Source of the DNA: Odobenus rosmarus divergens
Lineage: Eukaryota; Chordata; Mammalia; Carnivora; Odobenidae
DNA length: 64,000 bases
Direction: 5' to 3'
Assembly: GCF_000321225.1 (NCBI RefSeq)
Contig: NW_004450479.1
Location: 957,214-1,021,213, forward strand
Part shown: one piece after another, positions 24,503 through 34,187 of the stretch
Numbering within the stretch: the first letter of the stretch is position 1
Layout: every line of letters begins with the position of its first letter
Program-made: the position numbers and the translations under genes
The notes under the pieces: generated by a model
The model's database searches: none
Told to the model about the DNA's origin: nothing
Seen by the model: the letters and a program-made list of their open reading frames with translations, nothing else

Positions 24503-24925
24503 GTGTGTCTTTTATTTTAAATGGGTCCTCTACACAACATCTTGTGGGATCTTGGAGGTTTTTAACCCAATCTGAGGATGTTTTGTCTTCACTGGTGAGC
24601 GTAACTCCTTCATATTTATTATAGTCCTATGTCTGGGATTAATTCTCCTGTACTCCTTACTTCCGGCTTCCTTTTTCCACACTCCTGCTTTCCATCAGAC
24701 AAGTCGGAGTGGCTTCTGCTGTGGTACCAGCTCCACATTCTGACTCTGTCCTCGGGTCGTCTCTCTGACCCCCAGCCCAGCTCCTGCAGCCCCGCATGCG
24801 CCCCCGCCATGGGCACAGCAACAGCATCTGACACGCCGTGTTGGGGAGGCTGGGGACTCTGTCGTGTTGATGTCCCTGTCACTCGGGTCTGCCGCAGCTC
24901 CTCCTGCACTTGCCTCTCTCCACTT

Positions 24926-25121
24926 CTTTTAAAGATTTATTTATTTACTTGAGAGAGAGAGAGCACGTGAGTGCAGGAGCGGTGGGGAGAGGCAGAGGGA
25001 GAAGCAGACTCCCTGCTGAGCAGGGAGCCCGAGACAGTGGGGCTCAATCCCAGGACCCTGGGAGCATGACCTGAGCTGAAACCAAGTCATATGCTTCACC
25101 AACTGCATCACCCAGGCGCCC
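24926..25121 (-). mobile_element. SINEC
   Basis: Antisense Can-SINE, diverged, ending 'catcacccaggcgccc'. Confidence 0.88.
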
Positions 25122-28100
25122 TTCCCTGTTGCATTTTCTGTTGTGAACTTTCATCTCTGAGATGCAGAGTGACCCTGCCAGGGCATCCACATGGTGACCA
25201 CAGGCCCTGCAGCCAGCCCCCGTTCTTGTACAGGAGCCAGGAGCCTGTTCTGGAAGTGTCCACCCTGAGAGCCCCCAGGGGCAGGAGGGCAGTCCTGTCT
25301 CACAAGGGCTGAGCCTCTGCCGTACTGTCCAGGGGGTGGTCAGTGGGCCAGGACCAAGGCGGACCCTTCTCCAGGCCAATGTGAGCAGGTGTTGCCGGGG
25401 AGCCCGAGACCCTGGGCTGGGCGCCCCCAGCTGGCCAGTTCCCTGTGCCGGTCCGTGCAGCCCCACCGTCTGCCGGCCTGTCCACGATGCCTCCGCCTGG
25501 GGGCCTCCCGCCTCGCACACCTGCCCACGGGCTGCTGGCTGGGAGCGGAGCGGCAGCTCAGAGCCCCAGGCTTCATGTGGGCAGGGGAGCTTCTAGGCAG
25601 CAGACTTCTTGCAGGCTTACGTTTCAGGCAGGCCAGGCAGGAGATGGAACGGGCAGCAGAGATTCATCAGGTTTGTTCTGGACTCTGCGAAGCCCCCTGC
25701 CAGCCGCAGCATCGCCACAGAGGGGCACCGAGCCTGCTCTCGGCCGCGCTTCCAGAAGGGGTCGGGAGCGTGGCGCCAGCGCCGTGGTCCAGCTCGTGAT
25801 ACAGCGGTCTCCGCCTGGCTTATTGGCTTTGGCTTCCTCTGGACAGCCTCCAGGGCTCATAGTGCTCCTCACCTTTGGAGCAAAGTTAACCACCTCCCCT
25901 TTGAGGGTGTCGGGGGTCCCCACGGCCCGGGGAGGATGAGGTGGGTCTGTGCGCAGACAGCTTTGCTTAGAGCCATGCCCGGCGCCGCATCAGGGCTCGG
26001 CACACAGGACACGTGTCCTCGCGTGGTCAGCCCTTCTGAAGGGAAAGGCCCCCAGGGAGCCACCTCAGGCCTCCCGCTCCCCACGTGGGCTGAGCCCAGA
26101 CAGGGAGCAGTGCAGGAGTTGCAAGCCATGTCACAGAGCCTGGGGGCGGGCTCTGCCTGCGCGGGGACCCCCCACGCTGTTGGCAACTCCGCCATTGGGA
26201 TGTAGGCGTTCTGTCCCTTTGCCTCGCCTTCTGAGGTCCCCGAAAGCCGCCCGTGGGGTCCCAAAGGCCCTCACCAGCCCTCCAGAGAGCAATTTCAGGG
26301 TCTGGTGTGGGGAGGCCTCTGGCCGGAGTGGCTCAGTGCCTTGAGCAAGATGGGCAGCTTGTATGTACATGGCCAATGGGCAGCCCTCCCAAGGGGCCCT
26401 GTTCTCGTGAAAAAGGAGTGTTGCCTCAGTCCCTCACAGCTGCCCATCCGCCAAGAGAGGCAGAGAGCGCTCATCACAGCACGTGGCCAAGGGCCTGAGG
26501 AGGGGCAGCCCCAGCGGGAGGGTTGCTGGCCACCTGAGCAGTGAGCCTGCCTGGCTGCCCCGAGTGCACCTGCCACGGTCCCTTCTTGACATGCGTCTCT
26601 CATGAATCTTACCTTGTTTGTCTAGTTTGTAGGCTTAGATCTGTGACAAGGAGGCAGGTCAGAACCCACCCCGCCCCATCTGCTCCCCTGTGGCCTCCTG
26701 CCATCTCCACCCAGCGCCTCACGGGATGGCTATCTGAATGCAGCCAGGGTCCCGAAGCCCGTTCACACTGACCGCCAGCTTGTCCACTGCACCTTCTTTC
26801 CCTTTTGGGGCCCGGGGACTTCTTCCCCCCATCACCTCTGCCTTCCAAAGGGGCAGCCAAGCCAGGCTGAGTGGCCTGGCCATCACTCTCTGCCCCTTCC
26901 TGACCTGCACTTCTCACTGTCCTGGCCCTGCACCCACACCCCTGCAGCCCGCCCACCCCACCTCTTCCTCTGTCAGCTCCTCTTTCCTGTAGAGCCAAGC
27001 CTCAGGGCCCAGAGAAGGAACAGAGTCCAGGTGGAGGGCAGGACCCGCTCTCCAGGTTCTGCCTGCCCACCTTGGACAAGGCAGCCCCAGACGAGGGTAG
27101 AGCCGGCCCCTCTTCAAGGCCGGTACTCACAGAGTATTTCCCCTAAATTCCCTTCCTTAGGGCCCCAGGGTGCTCCCTGCTGCCCACTTCTTGAGACCCG
27201 GGGCAGAACCACCCTGAGAGGCACCAGCAGACAGGCCTGGGTGAGCTCAGAACCAGGGAGGGGTACCCCTGAAAATGATATTAGGAAGGAGTGACTAAGG
27301 GTTGGTGTTGGGTTATTAACCTCAGGGAGGAGGGGGCAGAGCAGTGATGCTGGTGTGTTTAACAAGGGGATTGTTCTGTAGTCAGTGCCCCCAGCCCGAG
27401 GGGCCCTGAAGGATCGGGGGTTCGCTGTTCACTCCCCTCCACCCTGCTGAGTACAGTCATGCCCAGGAATGTCCACCCAGAGCCTCTGCACCAAGGGCAG
27501 ACAGCAGCTCCCTGCAGGGTCACTCCAGGCAAGCTCGGGGCTCTGGGAAGTACCTGGCAGCTTCTGGAGACTCGGGGCATATGGGCTTTTAGGGGGTGAG
27601 GCCACTCCATATCCAGTGGATGCTGAAGGCTTGGGCTCCATTCCACCATGGTGGGAAGCCTTGGAAGGTTCTGGGGAGTTTGACATAATCTAATTCATAA
27701 CCATTAACCAAAAAGTGGTTTGGGAGATGCCTGGATGGCTCCGTCGGTTAAGCGTCCGACTCTTGATCTCAGCTCAGATCTTGATCTCGGGGTCGTGAGT
27801 TCAAGCCCCATGCTGGGCTCCACACTGGGCATGGAGCCTACTTAAGGGGAAAGAAAATGGGGGTTGGGATGAGGGGCAAGGCAAGGTGAGGGTATAATTC
27901 ATCTCATTTGAGAAGGGCTGGACCCAGGGGCATGAGGGGCTCCCGTGGAAGCAGGAGAGAGGCTTCAGTGGAAGCAATGCCCGTCAGCACACAGGATGGA
28001 AGGAGGGGAGACAGAAGGGCTGGCTGCACCAGCCGAGGCTGCAGTGAGCCTGGGGAGGCCTTGTCCCTCGTGCCCAAGACCACAGCAGGGACCTGAGAGT

Positions 28101-30501
28101 TGAGCTGCCCCTGCAGCTCCAGGGAAGGCTCTGGAGAGTTGGGGCCGGCGTGGGCTCCGTGTCCCCAACAGCTTTCAGAGGCCCAGGCAACATGTGCTTA
28201 GGGCCCCCTGACAGCCAGGGGCAGCCTGACCTGCTCCCCAGAGCAGGCAGCCTCCCCAAGTCAGAAGGGGCTGAGCAGTAGCGCCAAGCCACCAGGAAGC
28301 TGGGCCCACTCCCAGAGCCCTGGGAGACCCTGAGACAGACAGCGGGTTCCTGCTTTCAGGTTCATAGCTGCGAGGCCTTGGGCACGGCGGAGCTGGACCA
28401 GCAACATGCAGGAGGCAAGTCCTGTGCACAAATGATTTTCCTGAAACCTAATCAGAACGCAGTGCACAAAGAGCCCAGGCTGGGCTCTGCAGAGCGGGCC
28501 AGGCGGGGGCCAGGAAGGGCAGAGTGGTGGAGGGTGTACCACTGCTACAAACCAGCCGCTGGTCTGAGCGAGGAGGGCGCATCTCAGGTGAGCCAGGGAA
28601 AACACACATCAGGGTCACAGGGTGCGTGCGGTGGGCGGGGGGGAAGCAGGCCTGACCCGTCCAGCTTCATGCCTGAGCCAGGACTGCCCCTGCCCTGGGG
28701 CAGTTGGCTACCTCCTCAGGGACGGCTCTGCCGGAGCCAGAAACCCCCGAGACCCCACAGCTGGCTTCCTTCAGAGGCCCTGCTCCCACTGCAAGCCTTA
28801 CGGGGAGCATGGCCCCCCAAGCACAGGGCCTCAGGGCCTAGGCTCTTCCTCCTTCCCGAGCCTCACTTTCTCCCCCACCCCCACCCCGGCAGCAGCGGAT
28901 TGCGAGGGTGGACTCAGGCCAGGCCCACAGAATCCCTAAGAGGGCCAGTCCCTCACGTTGTGGAGTCAAGGTCCCAACCCTGCCCCTCCCCACTGGCCGC
29001 TGCCTTCCAGAAGGAAACCACGCAAGCAGAGGATGGGCCTAGATATCATTAGCTATCAGGATGGGGCTGACGGGAAGTCAGGGCCTGAGGGTCTGCTTCC
29101 AGAGACACAGGGCCGGAGAGCATGTGTGGAGGAGGAATTGGTCTGCGGCTAGAGAACCAAAGGCACGGGCCTTTCCTTCATGAGGGAGATGCAGCCGTGG
29201 CCTCGGGAAGCAGAGAGGAACAGGGACATCCAGGGACCAACCTCTCCCCGCTCCAGGATCCTGGTGCTTGGAGCCTAGGCAATAGGAGGAGAGCAGGGCT
29301 GGGCGCCAGGACTGGGTCCAAGGGCACAGGAGGGGGGCCTAAGGCTGTGTGACCCCAAGGAGGCTGCAGGGAGTGGAGCAGTTCTAGGTACTCGAGGACA
29401 GAAGATGCCCAAGGTGAAGCCAGGGACCCGGGTGCACATGGCCGACCTCCAGCTCCACAGTGTGCACCACCTGTGTGTGCTTTCCAAAGCACAGGGCTTT
29501 TCCTGTCCCTTCGGCCTGTCCTCAGGCCTCGCCCGGGTGGGTCCCCGCCATGCGGTGTCCCCCACCTGTGCTGCACGCCACCCTGTACTGGTCAGGCCCC
29601 AGGTGGTCAGCTCCAAGACGCCGGGCACATGGTGTGCGTGTCACCCGTGTGTCTCGTGTGTGAGATGCTGGTGCCAGGCCCCACCTTGCCCTGTCTGTAC
29701 TCTCTGGGGCAGCATTCCCATCCAGTGTGGACCCTCCTGGGGCTCCAGAGACCCCGGCCCTACCTGCTGGGCCAACCCCCAAGGGAGAGCCACTCTGACC
29801 TTGCATCTGACAGCTGCTTCCGAATAACATCTTTTTTGTTTTGTTTTTTACAAAAGAAATACACTCCTAGTTCTAAAAACTTGGCAACTAGAGAAAAGCT
29901 TGGAAAATGAAAGTTTCCTCCCACACCCTAGTTCAAAAACACCGTGGTGGCTGCTTTGGAAGGGGTGTCCCTGAGTGTCGGCCCACGCGTACGGCATGTG
30001 GCCCAGGCTCCTGGGTCCTTGGCCTGTGCCTGGACACACATGTCAGGGCTGCTGGGCAGCTGGGGGTGCTGGTGAGTACGGCCAGCAGACAGAGGGTGCT
30101 TGACAGCTGGGGAAGGGCCTGAGGCGTGCTGTGGGTCAACCATTAACCTGGGCGCCCCCAGGGGCCCCATTACAAAATGGTCCCGGCAGGAAATGACGTT
30201 TTCAGGGCCAAATGTCCAGAGGGCCCAGTGGAGGGGCAGGCGCAGGCCCTGCAGTGCATCTGGAGTGCATGTGTCCCAGAGGCCTCCTGTGCCGGGACCC
30301 CAAGCCACAACTGCGGCCCTTGAGCACCTCCCCCAGGGAGGACCTCTGGCCTGCTAGGCTCTGGAACAAGAGCCAGGGCATGGGGTTTCTGGGTCCTGCA
30401 GGCCAGAGGCACAGCCGCTTGGCTTATAGTCGGGGAGCCTAGGCTTCCCGCCCCTTCCTGCCCTTCATGCAGTGACAGGCCCTTCTCTTGCTGTTCTTCA
30501 G
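25122..30501. other. GC-rich, repeat-poor stretch, probably CCDC57 intron
   Basis: Apart from one small SINE this 5.4 kb is free of recognisable repeats and GC-rich, unlike everything to its left. Many overlapping open frames occur on both strands because of base composition. Three splice-flanked candidates (25,615-25,670; 26,993-27,122; 28,456-28,587) are discussed under findings. None matches CCDC57 as I remember it, so none is called as an exon. Confidence 0.5.
27722..27855 (+). mobile_element. Short tRNA-derived SINE
   Basis: + strand, diverged SINEC relative: 'gatgcctggatggctccgtc' head and 'gagttcaagccccatgctgg' arm, without an AAATAAA tail. Confidence 0.8.
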
Positions 30502-30925
30502 TAGAGCTCACGGCACGTCCAGCAGCCAACAGCCTCGGACACCTGGACAGGAGCCCCGTGGGGACACGGGCAGCCTTTGCCATTGAAGGGAAGAAGATGG
30601 AAGCGCAGGCAAAGACCAAGCCCACCAGACCCTCCAGGGCTCACCCTGCAAAAACTAAAGGCTGCCAGTGGCCCCCCAAGATCCGTAACTACAATTTGAA
30701 GGACTGACTTCTTGAGCCTTCCTTCTCCCACGCCCTTGCCCTTCCCTTCCCCTCCCATGTTGGTGCTTGGGGCCTGCACTTTCACCATGCATCAGGGGTG
30801 TGTGTGTGCAGGCACCCACATGTGCACGAGGAGAGTGCGAGTGCATGTGTGCACACACAGCTGCAGAGTGGCTTCCCCAGGCTCTGACCGACCCAGAGCC
30901 ATTAAAGCCCCTGCCTCCGGTGCTC
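30502..30925 (+). other. CCDC57: CCDC57 terminal exon (coding to 30,707, then 3' UTR)
   Basis: A pyrimidine-rich acceptor (CTCTTGCTGTTCTTCAG) precedes an open frame entered with two bases completing a split codon. It runs from 30,504 to a TGA at 30,705-30,707. The encoded tail begins ELTARPAAN, is rich in Lys, Arg, Ala and Pro, and ends PPKIRNYNLKD. From memory, human CCDC57 ends with nearly the same motif (PPKIRNYN-x-x-D) preceded by a similar 'HPAK-KGCQ' block. CCDC57 is FASN's neighbour on the same strand in human, about 3 kb upstream, which fits the spacing here. CCDC57 is a centrosomal/centriolar-satellite coiled-coil protein; this exon is only its disordered C-terminus. The frame is too short to stand out by length. 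Upstream exons were not found and probably lie left of the window. Confidence 0.82.
30901..30906 (+). terminator. CCDC57: Poly(A) signal ATTAAA of CCDC57
   Basis: ATTAAA lies about 195 bases after the stop codon and is followed by CT/GT-rich sequence. Cleavage is inferred near 30,920-30,930. Confidence 0.65.
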
Positions 30926-30929
30926 TCGC

Positions 30930-33190
30930 TGGGCCCTGGAGTTGCTGACCTGTCCTACAGTGCCCCAGTGACATGGGGAAGGAAGCCAGGAGGGCCCCCA
31001 GGGGCGGGAGTCAGCGCAGCCTGATAAGGGTGTGGGGGCATGGGGAGCAGAATACCCACCCACAAAGTAGGCATTTCCCCACAGAGTGCTGCACGTGGGA
31101 GGGGACCTCCTGGAAGAAGGGAGAACTGGGGTTCTGGGTGAACCAGCAGCCAGACCAGACGCGGCTTCCCCGGGCTCCGCCACACCTGCTCCCCTGCTCA
31201 TGTCAGGGAGTTGATGGGGTGGGGGTGACACTTCCAGTGCTCATTGGCCCTGTGAGACCAACCCAGCAGGTCAGTCTGGAGCCTTCCACGTCCGCACCCC
31301 CCCCCGCCCCCACTGCGTAGGACAGTAGTGAGGCATCCCTGACAGCTAGATGCCTGGGGCCCAGCACCTGATACCCTTGCTCCAAGTACCACAAAACCAC
31401 ACCCACACTTCCCCACCCGAAAAACATCTCATAAATCCTAACCACACATCCTTGACACTTGTGGATTTGCTCTACAGTGAACTTCACGCTCAAGATCACA
31501 ATTTCCTGTCTCAGGAGGGTCAACATGGGAGAGGCCAGGGCGTGCGCTACGCTCCTCTCCCAGAGCCCCCAGCCTGTTGCTCCCCCAGGGTCCACACCTG
31601 GTTGGCAGAGCGAGAGCACTCCTTGCCCACAACAGTGCTCAGAAATGGAGACAGCCTGTCCCCACTCTAGGCAGAGCACGGTTGTGCCCTCAGGCAGCCT
31701 GGGCCCTCCCCACTGAGGCTTTCCCTTTCTGGACAGCTGGCTCTCCCGGAACCAGGCAGACCGCTTCTCCGGGAGGATGGGAGAGTGCTGGGGGAAGGCT
31801 GATCTACACACATCATGCAGCCTTCATGGCTTCTGTTGGCCCTCAAGTAAAATGTGCACAATGTCCTCTCCCTACCTGGCTCACAGGTGAGGGGCACGTG
31901 AGGATGCTCATCACGGGGAGAGACTACAAACAGTAGTGGTGGTGTTGCTGGTCATGCATGTGCCTGATGCAGGGCCAAGAGATCACAGAACAGGCCCCAG
32001 TGATTTGCAATGGTTCCTGTCCCATCCTGTGCACCCTTGAGCTCCATGTGACAGCACACGGGCCTGAGGGACATCCTTGCCACAGGCTAAGTACGCAGCC
32101 TGGGGACGCTGTGCTTCCAGGAGCTGCAGAGGCAACGGTGGGCCATTCCCGCTGTGCCAGGAAGCAGCAACCTGGAGGCAGCTTTGCCAAGGGGTGGCAG
32201 GGGTCCCAGTGCTCGGCTGTTTCTGATGTGTGCCCTTAGAAGTGAAGCATGGCTCTGTGACTCCCTTAAGCTGAAAACCTGAGCAGAGATGCCTTGTCAC
32301 TTTCCAGGGGCACTTCAGAGCCCATGAGCGAGTCTCTGAGCCCTCCCTCTAGGGCGCAAACCCAGGCCCTCCATCGAGGTTGGCCCAGCCTGGGATCAGC
32401 CTCCATCACCTGGGCCCCTGGCAGGCTGCAGTGAGCAGAGCCCCACTGACCAGCAAGAAATGAGCCTGGGATAATTTAAGTCACCAAAAGTTGGGAGTGT
32501 TACGCAGCATGGTCCAGTGACTCCTGGCCCGGGGTTCAAGGTATCTGAAAAATTCTTAAATTGGAAGAGAAAGAAAAACCCATGGGAAGGTTGTTCAGGA
32601 CATTAATTCAGCTGGTGGACCTTAGGGCACTCTCCCATCTCTTCCTGGTCTGCCCTTTCTCCTGCTATCAGGAGTTAGAAGCCCCCAGTGACAGGATGCC
32701 AAGGGAAAGATGGGAGCATGGAGTGGCCACTGGGACCTAACGGGGCTGGTGAGCACTGTGGGGCAGGAGCGTGTGGCCAAGTGAAGCTGTGGCGGCCAGT
32801 CCCGTTCTGTGCTGTCCCTGAGCGTCCCTGGCCAGTGTCCTGCTCCACACAGTCCCTGAGCTCGTGAAAGCAAAGCCGGAGGGGTTGCCATGGAGCGCAG
32901 TGAGGAGTGCAGCGTTTGATTTCAAGACAATGAGGCGGTGGAGAGGAAGCAGGGCACTGGCCGTCCTGGGGACCAACAGGGGCTCCGCTGGCCTCACAAA
33001 GGATCTGCTTGGAGGCCCATAAGGCGGCCTGGGTCCTGCAGGGCATGGCCGCTAGGGAGAGAGGGCGGCCTTCCTGGACTCCCAGCTGACCCCTAGACGG
33101 GTGGTCTGTTTCCTTTTGGTCTGGAAGCCGAAGTCTTTTTGTAAGTTCGGTAACCACGTGAGCAGGGGAATGCACGGAGACTCACGGCTG
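30930..33190. other. CCDC57-FASN intergenic spacer
   Basis: No SINE, L1 or exon recognised. GC-moderate sequence grades into the CpG island on the right. It may hold FASN distal control elements. Overlapping open frames here are not supported. Confidence 0.55.
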
Positions 33191-33379
33191 GAGCTTCAGC
33201 CGGGGCGTGTGCGCGCCCGTGGGTGCAAGTGGCCACGTGCGCGCGCGAGTGCCTCTGCCCAGGGGGGGCGCCTTTGTTCGAACCACGCCAAGTGGTGTCC
33301 GTGCCTCGCCCCACCCGCGGGCTCCGGGAGCCGTGGAGCACGCGCGCGGGTCCGTAAGATTGGGGAGGCCGCGCTGCGG

Positions 33380-33395
33380 TGACCGGCAGTGACCC
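33380..33395 (-). promoter_or_regulatory. FASN: Putative LXR response element (DR4)
   Basis: TGACCGGCAGTGACCC is a direct repeat of nuclear-receptor half sites spaced by four on the reverse strand. As I recall the rodent FASN LXR element (GGGTTACTGCCGGTCA), the reverse complement differs here at one base. It sits about 0.7 kb upstream of the inferred start site, close to the rodent position. LXR/RXR binding here would activate FASN in response to sterols. Confidence 0.7.
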
Positions 33396-33453
33396 CGCCC
33401 GGGGCGCCCTCGGCAGGGGTCAACGACCGCCGAGCCGTCCAGCCCATCACCCT

Positions 33454-33466
33454 ATCGCCTAGCAAC
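33454..33466 (+). promoter_or_regulatory. RFX X-box-like motif
   Basis: ATCGCCTAGCAAC fits GTNRCC(N)RGYAAC except for the first base. Two ATTGG boxes follow within 55 bases. Function here is inference. Confidence 0.45.
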
Positions 33467-34000
33467 GCCCACTCGCGCGCCGCCATTGGGCCGGTGCGCA
33501 CGCCTCCGGTCCCCGATTGGCCACGGCGGCGGAGCGAGCCCCGCCCCCTAACCCCCTCCACCCCGGCCCGGCTCCGCGCCGCCGGAACGCGGGCCAGTCG
33601 GTCGGTGTTCCCGGGGGTCCGGTCGGTCTCCGGCGTGCCCCCAGAGTGGTCCCAGAGTGGCGCCCAAGCATATTCCCGTCCAGCTTCACCCGCGCGGCGC
33701 GCACACGTGGCCCCGCGGCCCGAGGGGGTGGGGGGGTGGCCCCGGGAGGGGGCGGGGGCCCGCCGGGGACTCAGTCCCCGGCGCGTGCGCGTGCGCCTCC
33801 GGCGGTTCCGCGCCACGGACCCGCGGAGGCGGGGCACAGAAGCCGGGGGCGGGGGTGCTGAGGCGCCCCTCCCGGCGCCCCCGGAGTGCTGGGTTCCCCA
33901 GCCCTGCGCGCCCCCGCGCGGGGTCCCGGCGGCTCGGCGGCGCGCAGCATCACCCCACCGGCGGCGGCGCGCCGGGTCCCGGGGCGCAGCCCCGACGCTC

Positions 34001-34005
34001 ATTGG
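34001..34005 (-). promoter_or_regulatory. FASN: Inverted CCAAT box (NF-Y)
   Basis: ATTGG about 96 bases before the inferred start, matching the -98/-92 NF-Y site described for the rat FASN promoter. Confidence 0.8.
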
Positions 34006-34008
34006 CCT

Positions 34009-34014
34009 GGGCGG
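34009..34014 (+). promoter_or_regulatory. FASN: Sp1 GC box
   Basis: GGGCGG directly follows the inverted CCAAT box, the same NF-Y/Sp1 arrangement as in rodents and human. Confidence 0.75.
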
Positions 34015-34025
34015 CGCAGCCAAGC

Positions 34026-34045
34026 TGTCAGCCCATGTGGCGTGT
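34026..34045 (+). promoter_or_regulatory. FASN: SREBP/USF E-box region (-65 element)
   Basis: TGTCAGCCCATGTGGCGTGT contains the CATGTG E-box (34,034-34,039) with overlapping sterol-element half sites. In known FASN promoters this element mediates insulin/SREBP-1c and USF responses. Confidence 0.85.
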
Positions 34046-34065
34046 CCGCGCGGGGACGGCCGCGG

Positions 34066-34073
34066 TTAAATAG
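34066..34073 (+). promoter_or_regulatory. FASN: TATA-like element
   Basis: TTAAATAG about 28-31 bases upstream of the inferred transcription start at 34,097 (uncertain by about 5 bases). Confidence 0.75.
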
Positions 34074-34096
34074 AGTCGGCGCCGGCCTAGAGGGAG

Positions 34097-34187
34097 CCAG
34101 AGAGACGGCAGCGGCCCGGCCTCCCCTCCGCCACCGCGCTCCATCCTCGCTCCCCGCCGCCCGCTCCGCCGCCCGCGCCCAGACCAG
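34097..34187 (+). other. FASN: FASN exon 1 (5' UTR)
   Basis: GC-rich noncoding leader beginning around 'cagagagacggcag' and ending CCAGACCAG before a consensus donor GTACGA. The start is inferred from the TATA-like box. Confidence 0.8.

Noticed and set aside
25389..26205. Overlapping open frames of 136-198 codons in the GC-rich stretch before the CCDC57 last exon
   Set aside because: Several frames on both strands are open at once and none has a recognisable domain. Only the small splice-flanked segment at 25,615 was kept as a weak candidate.
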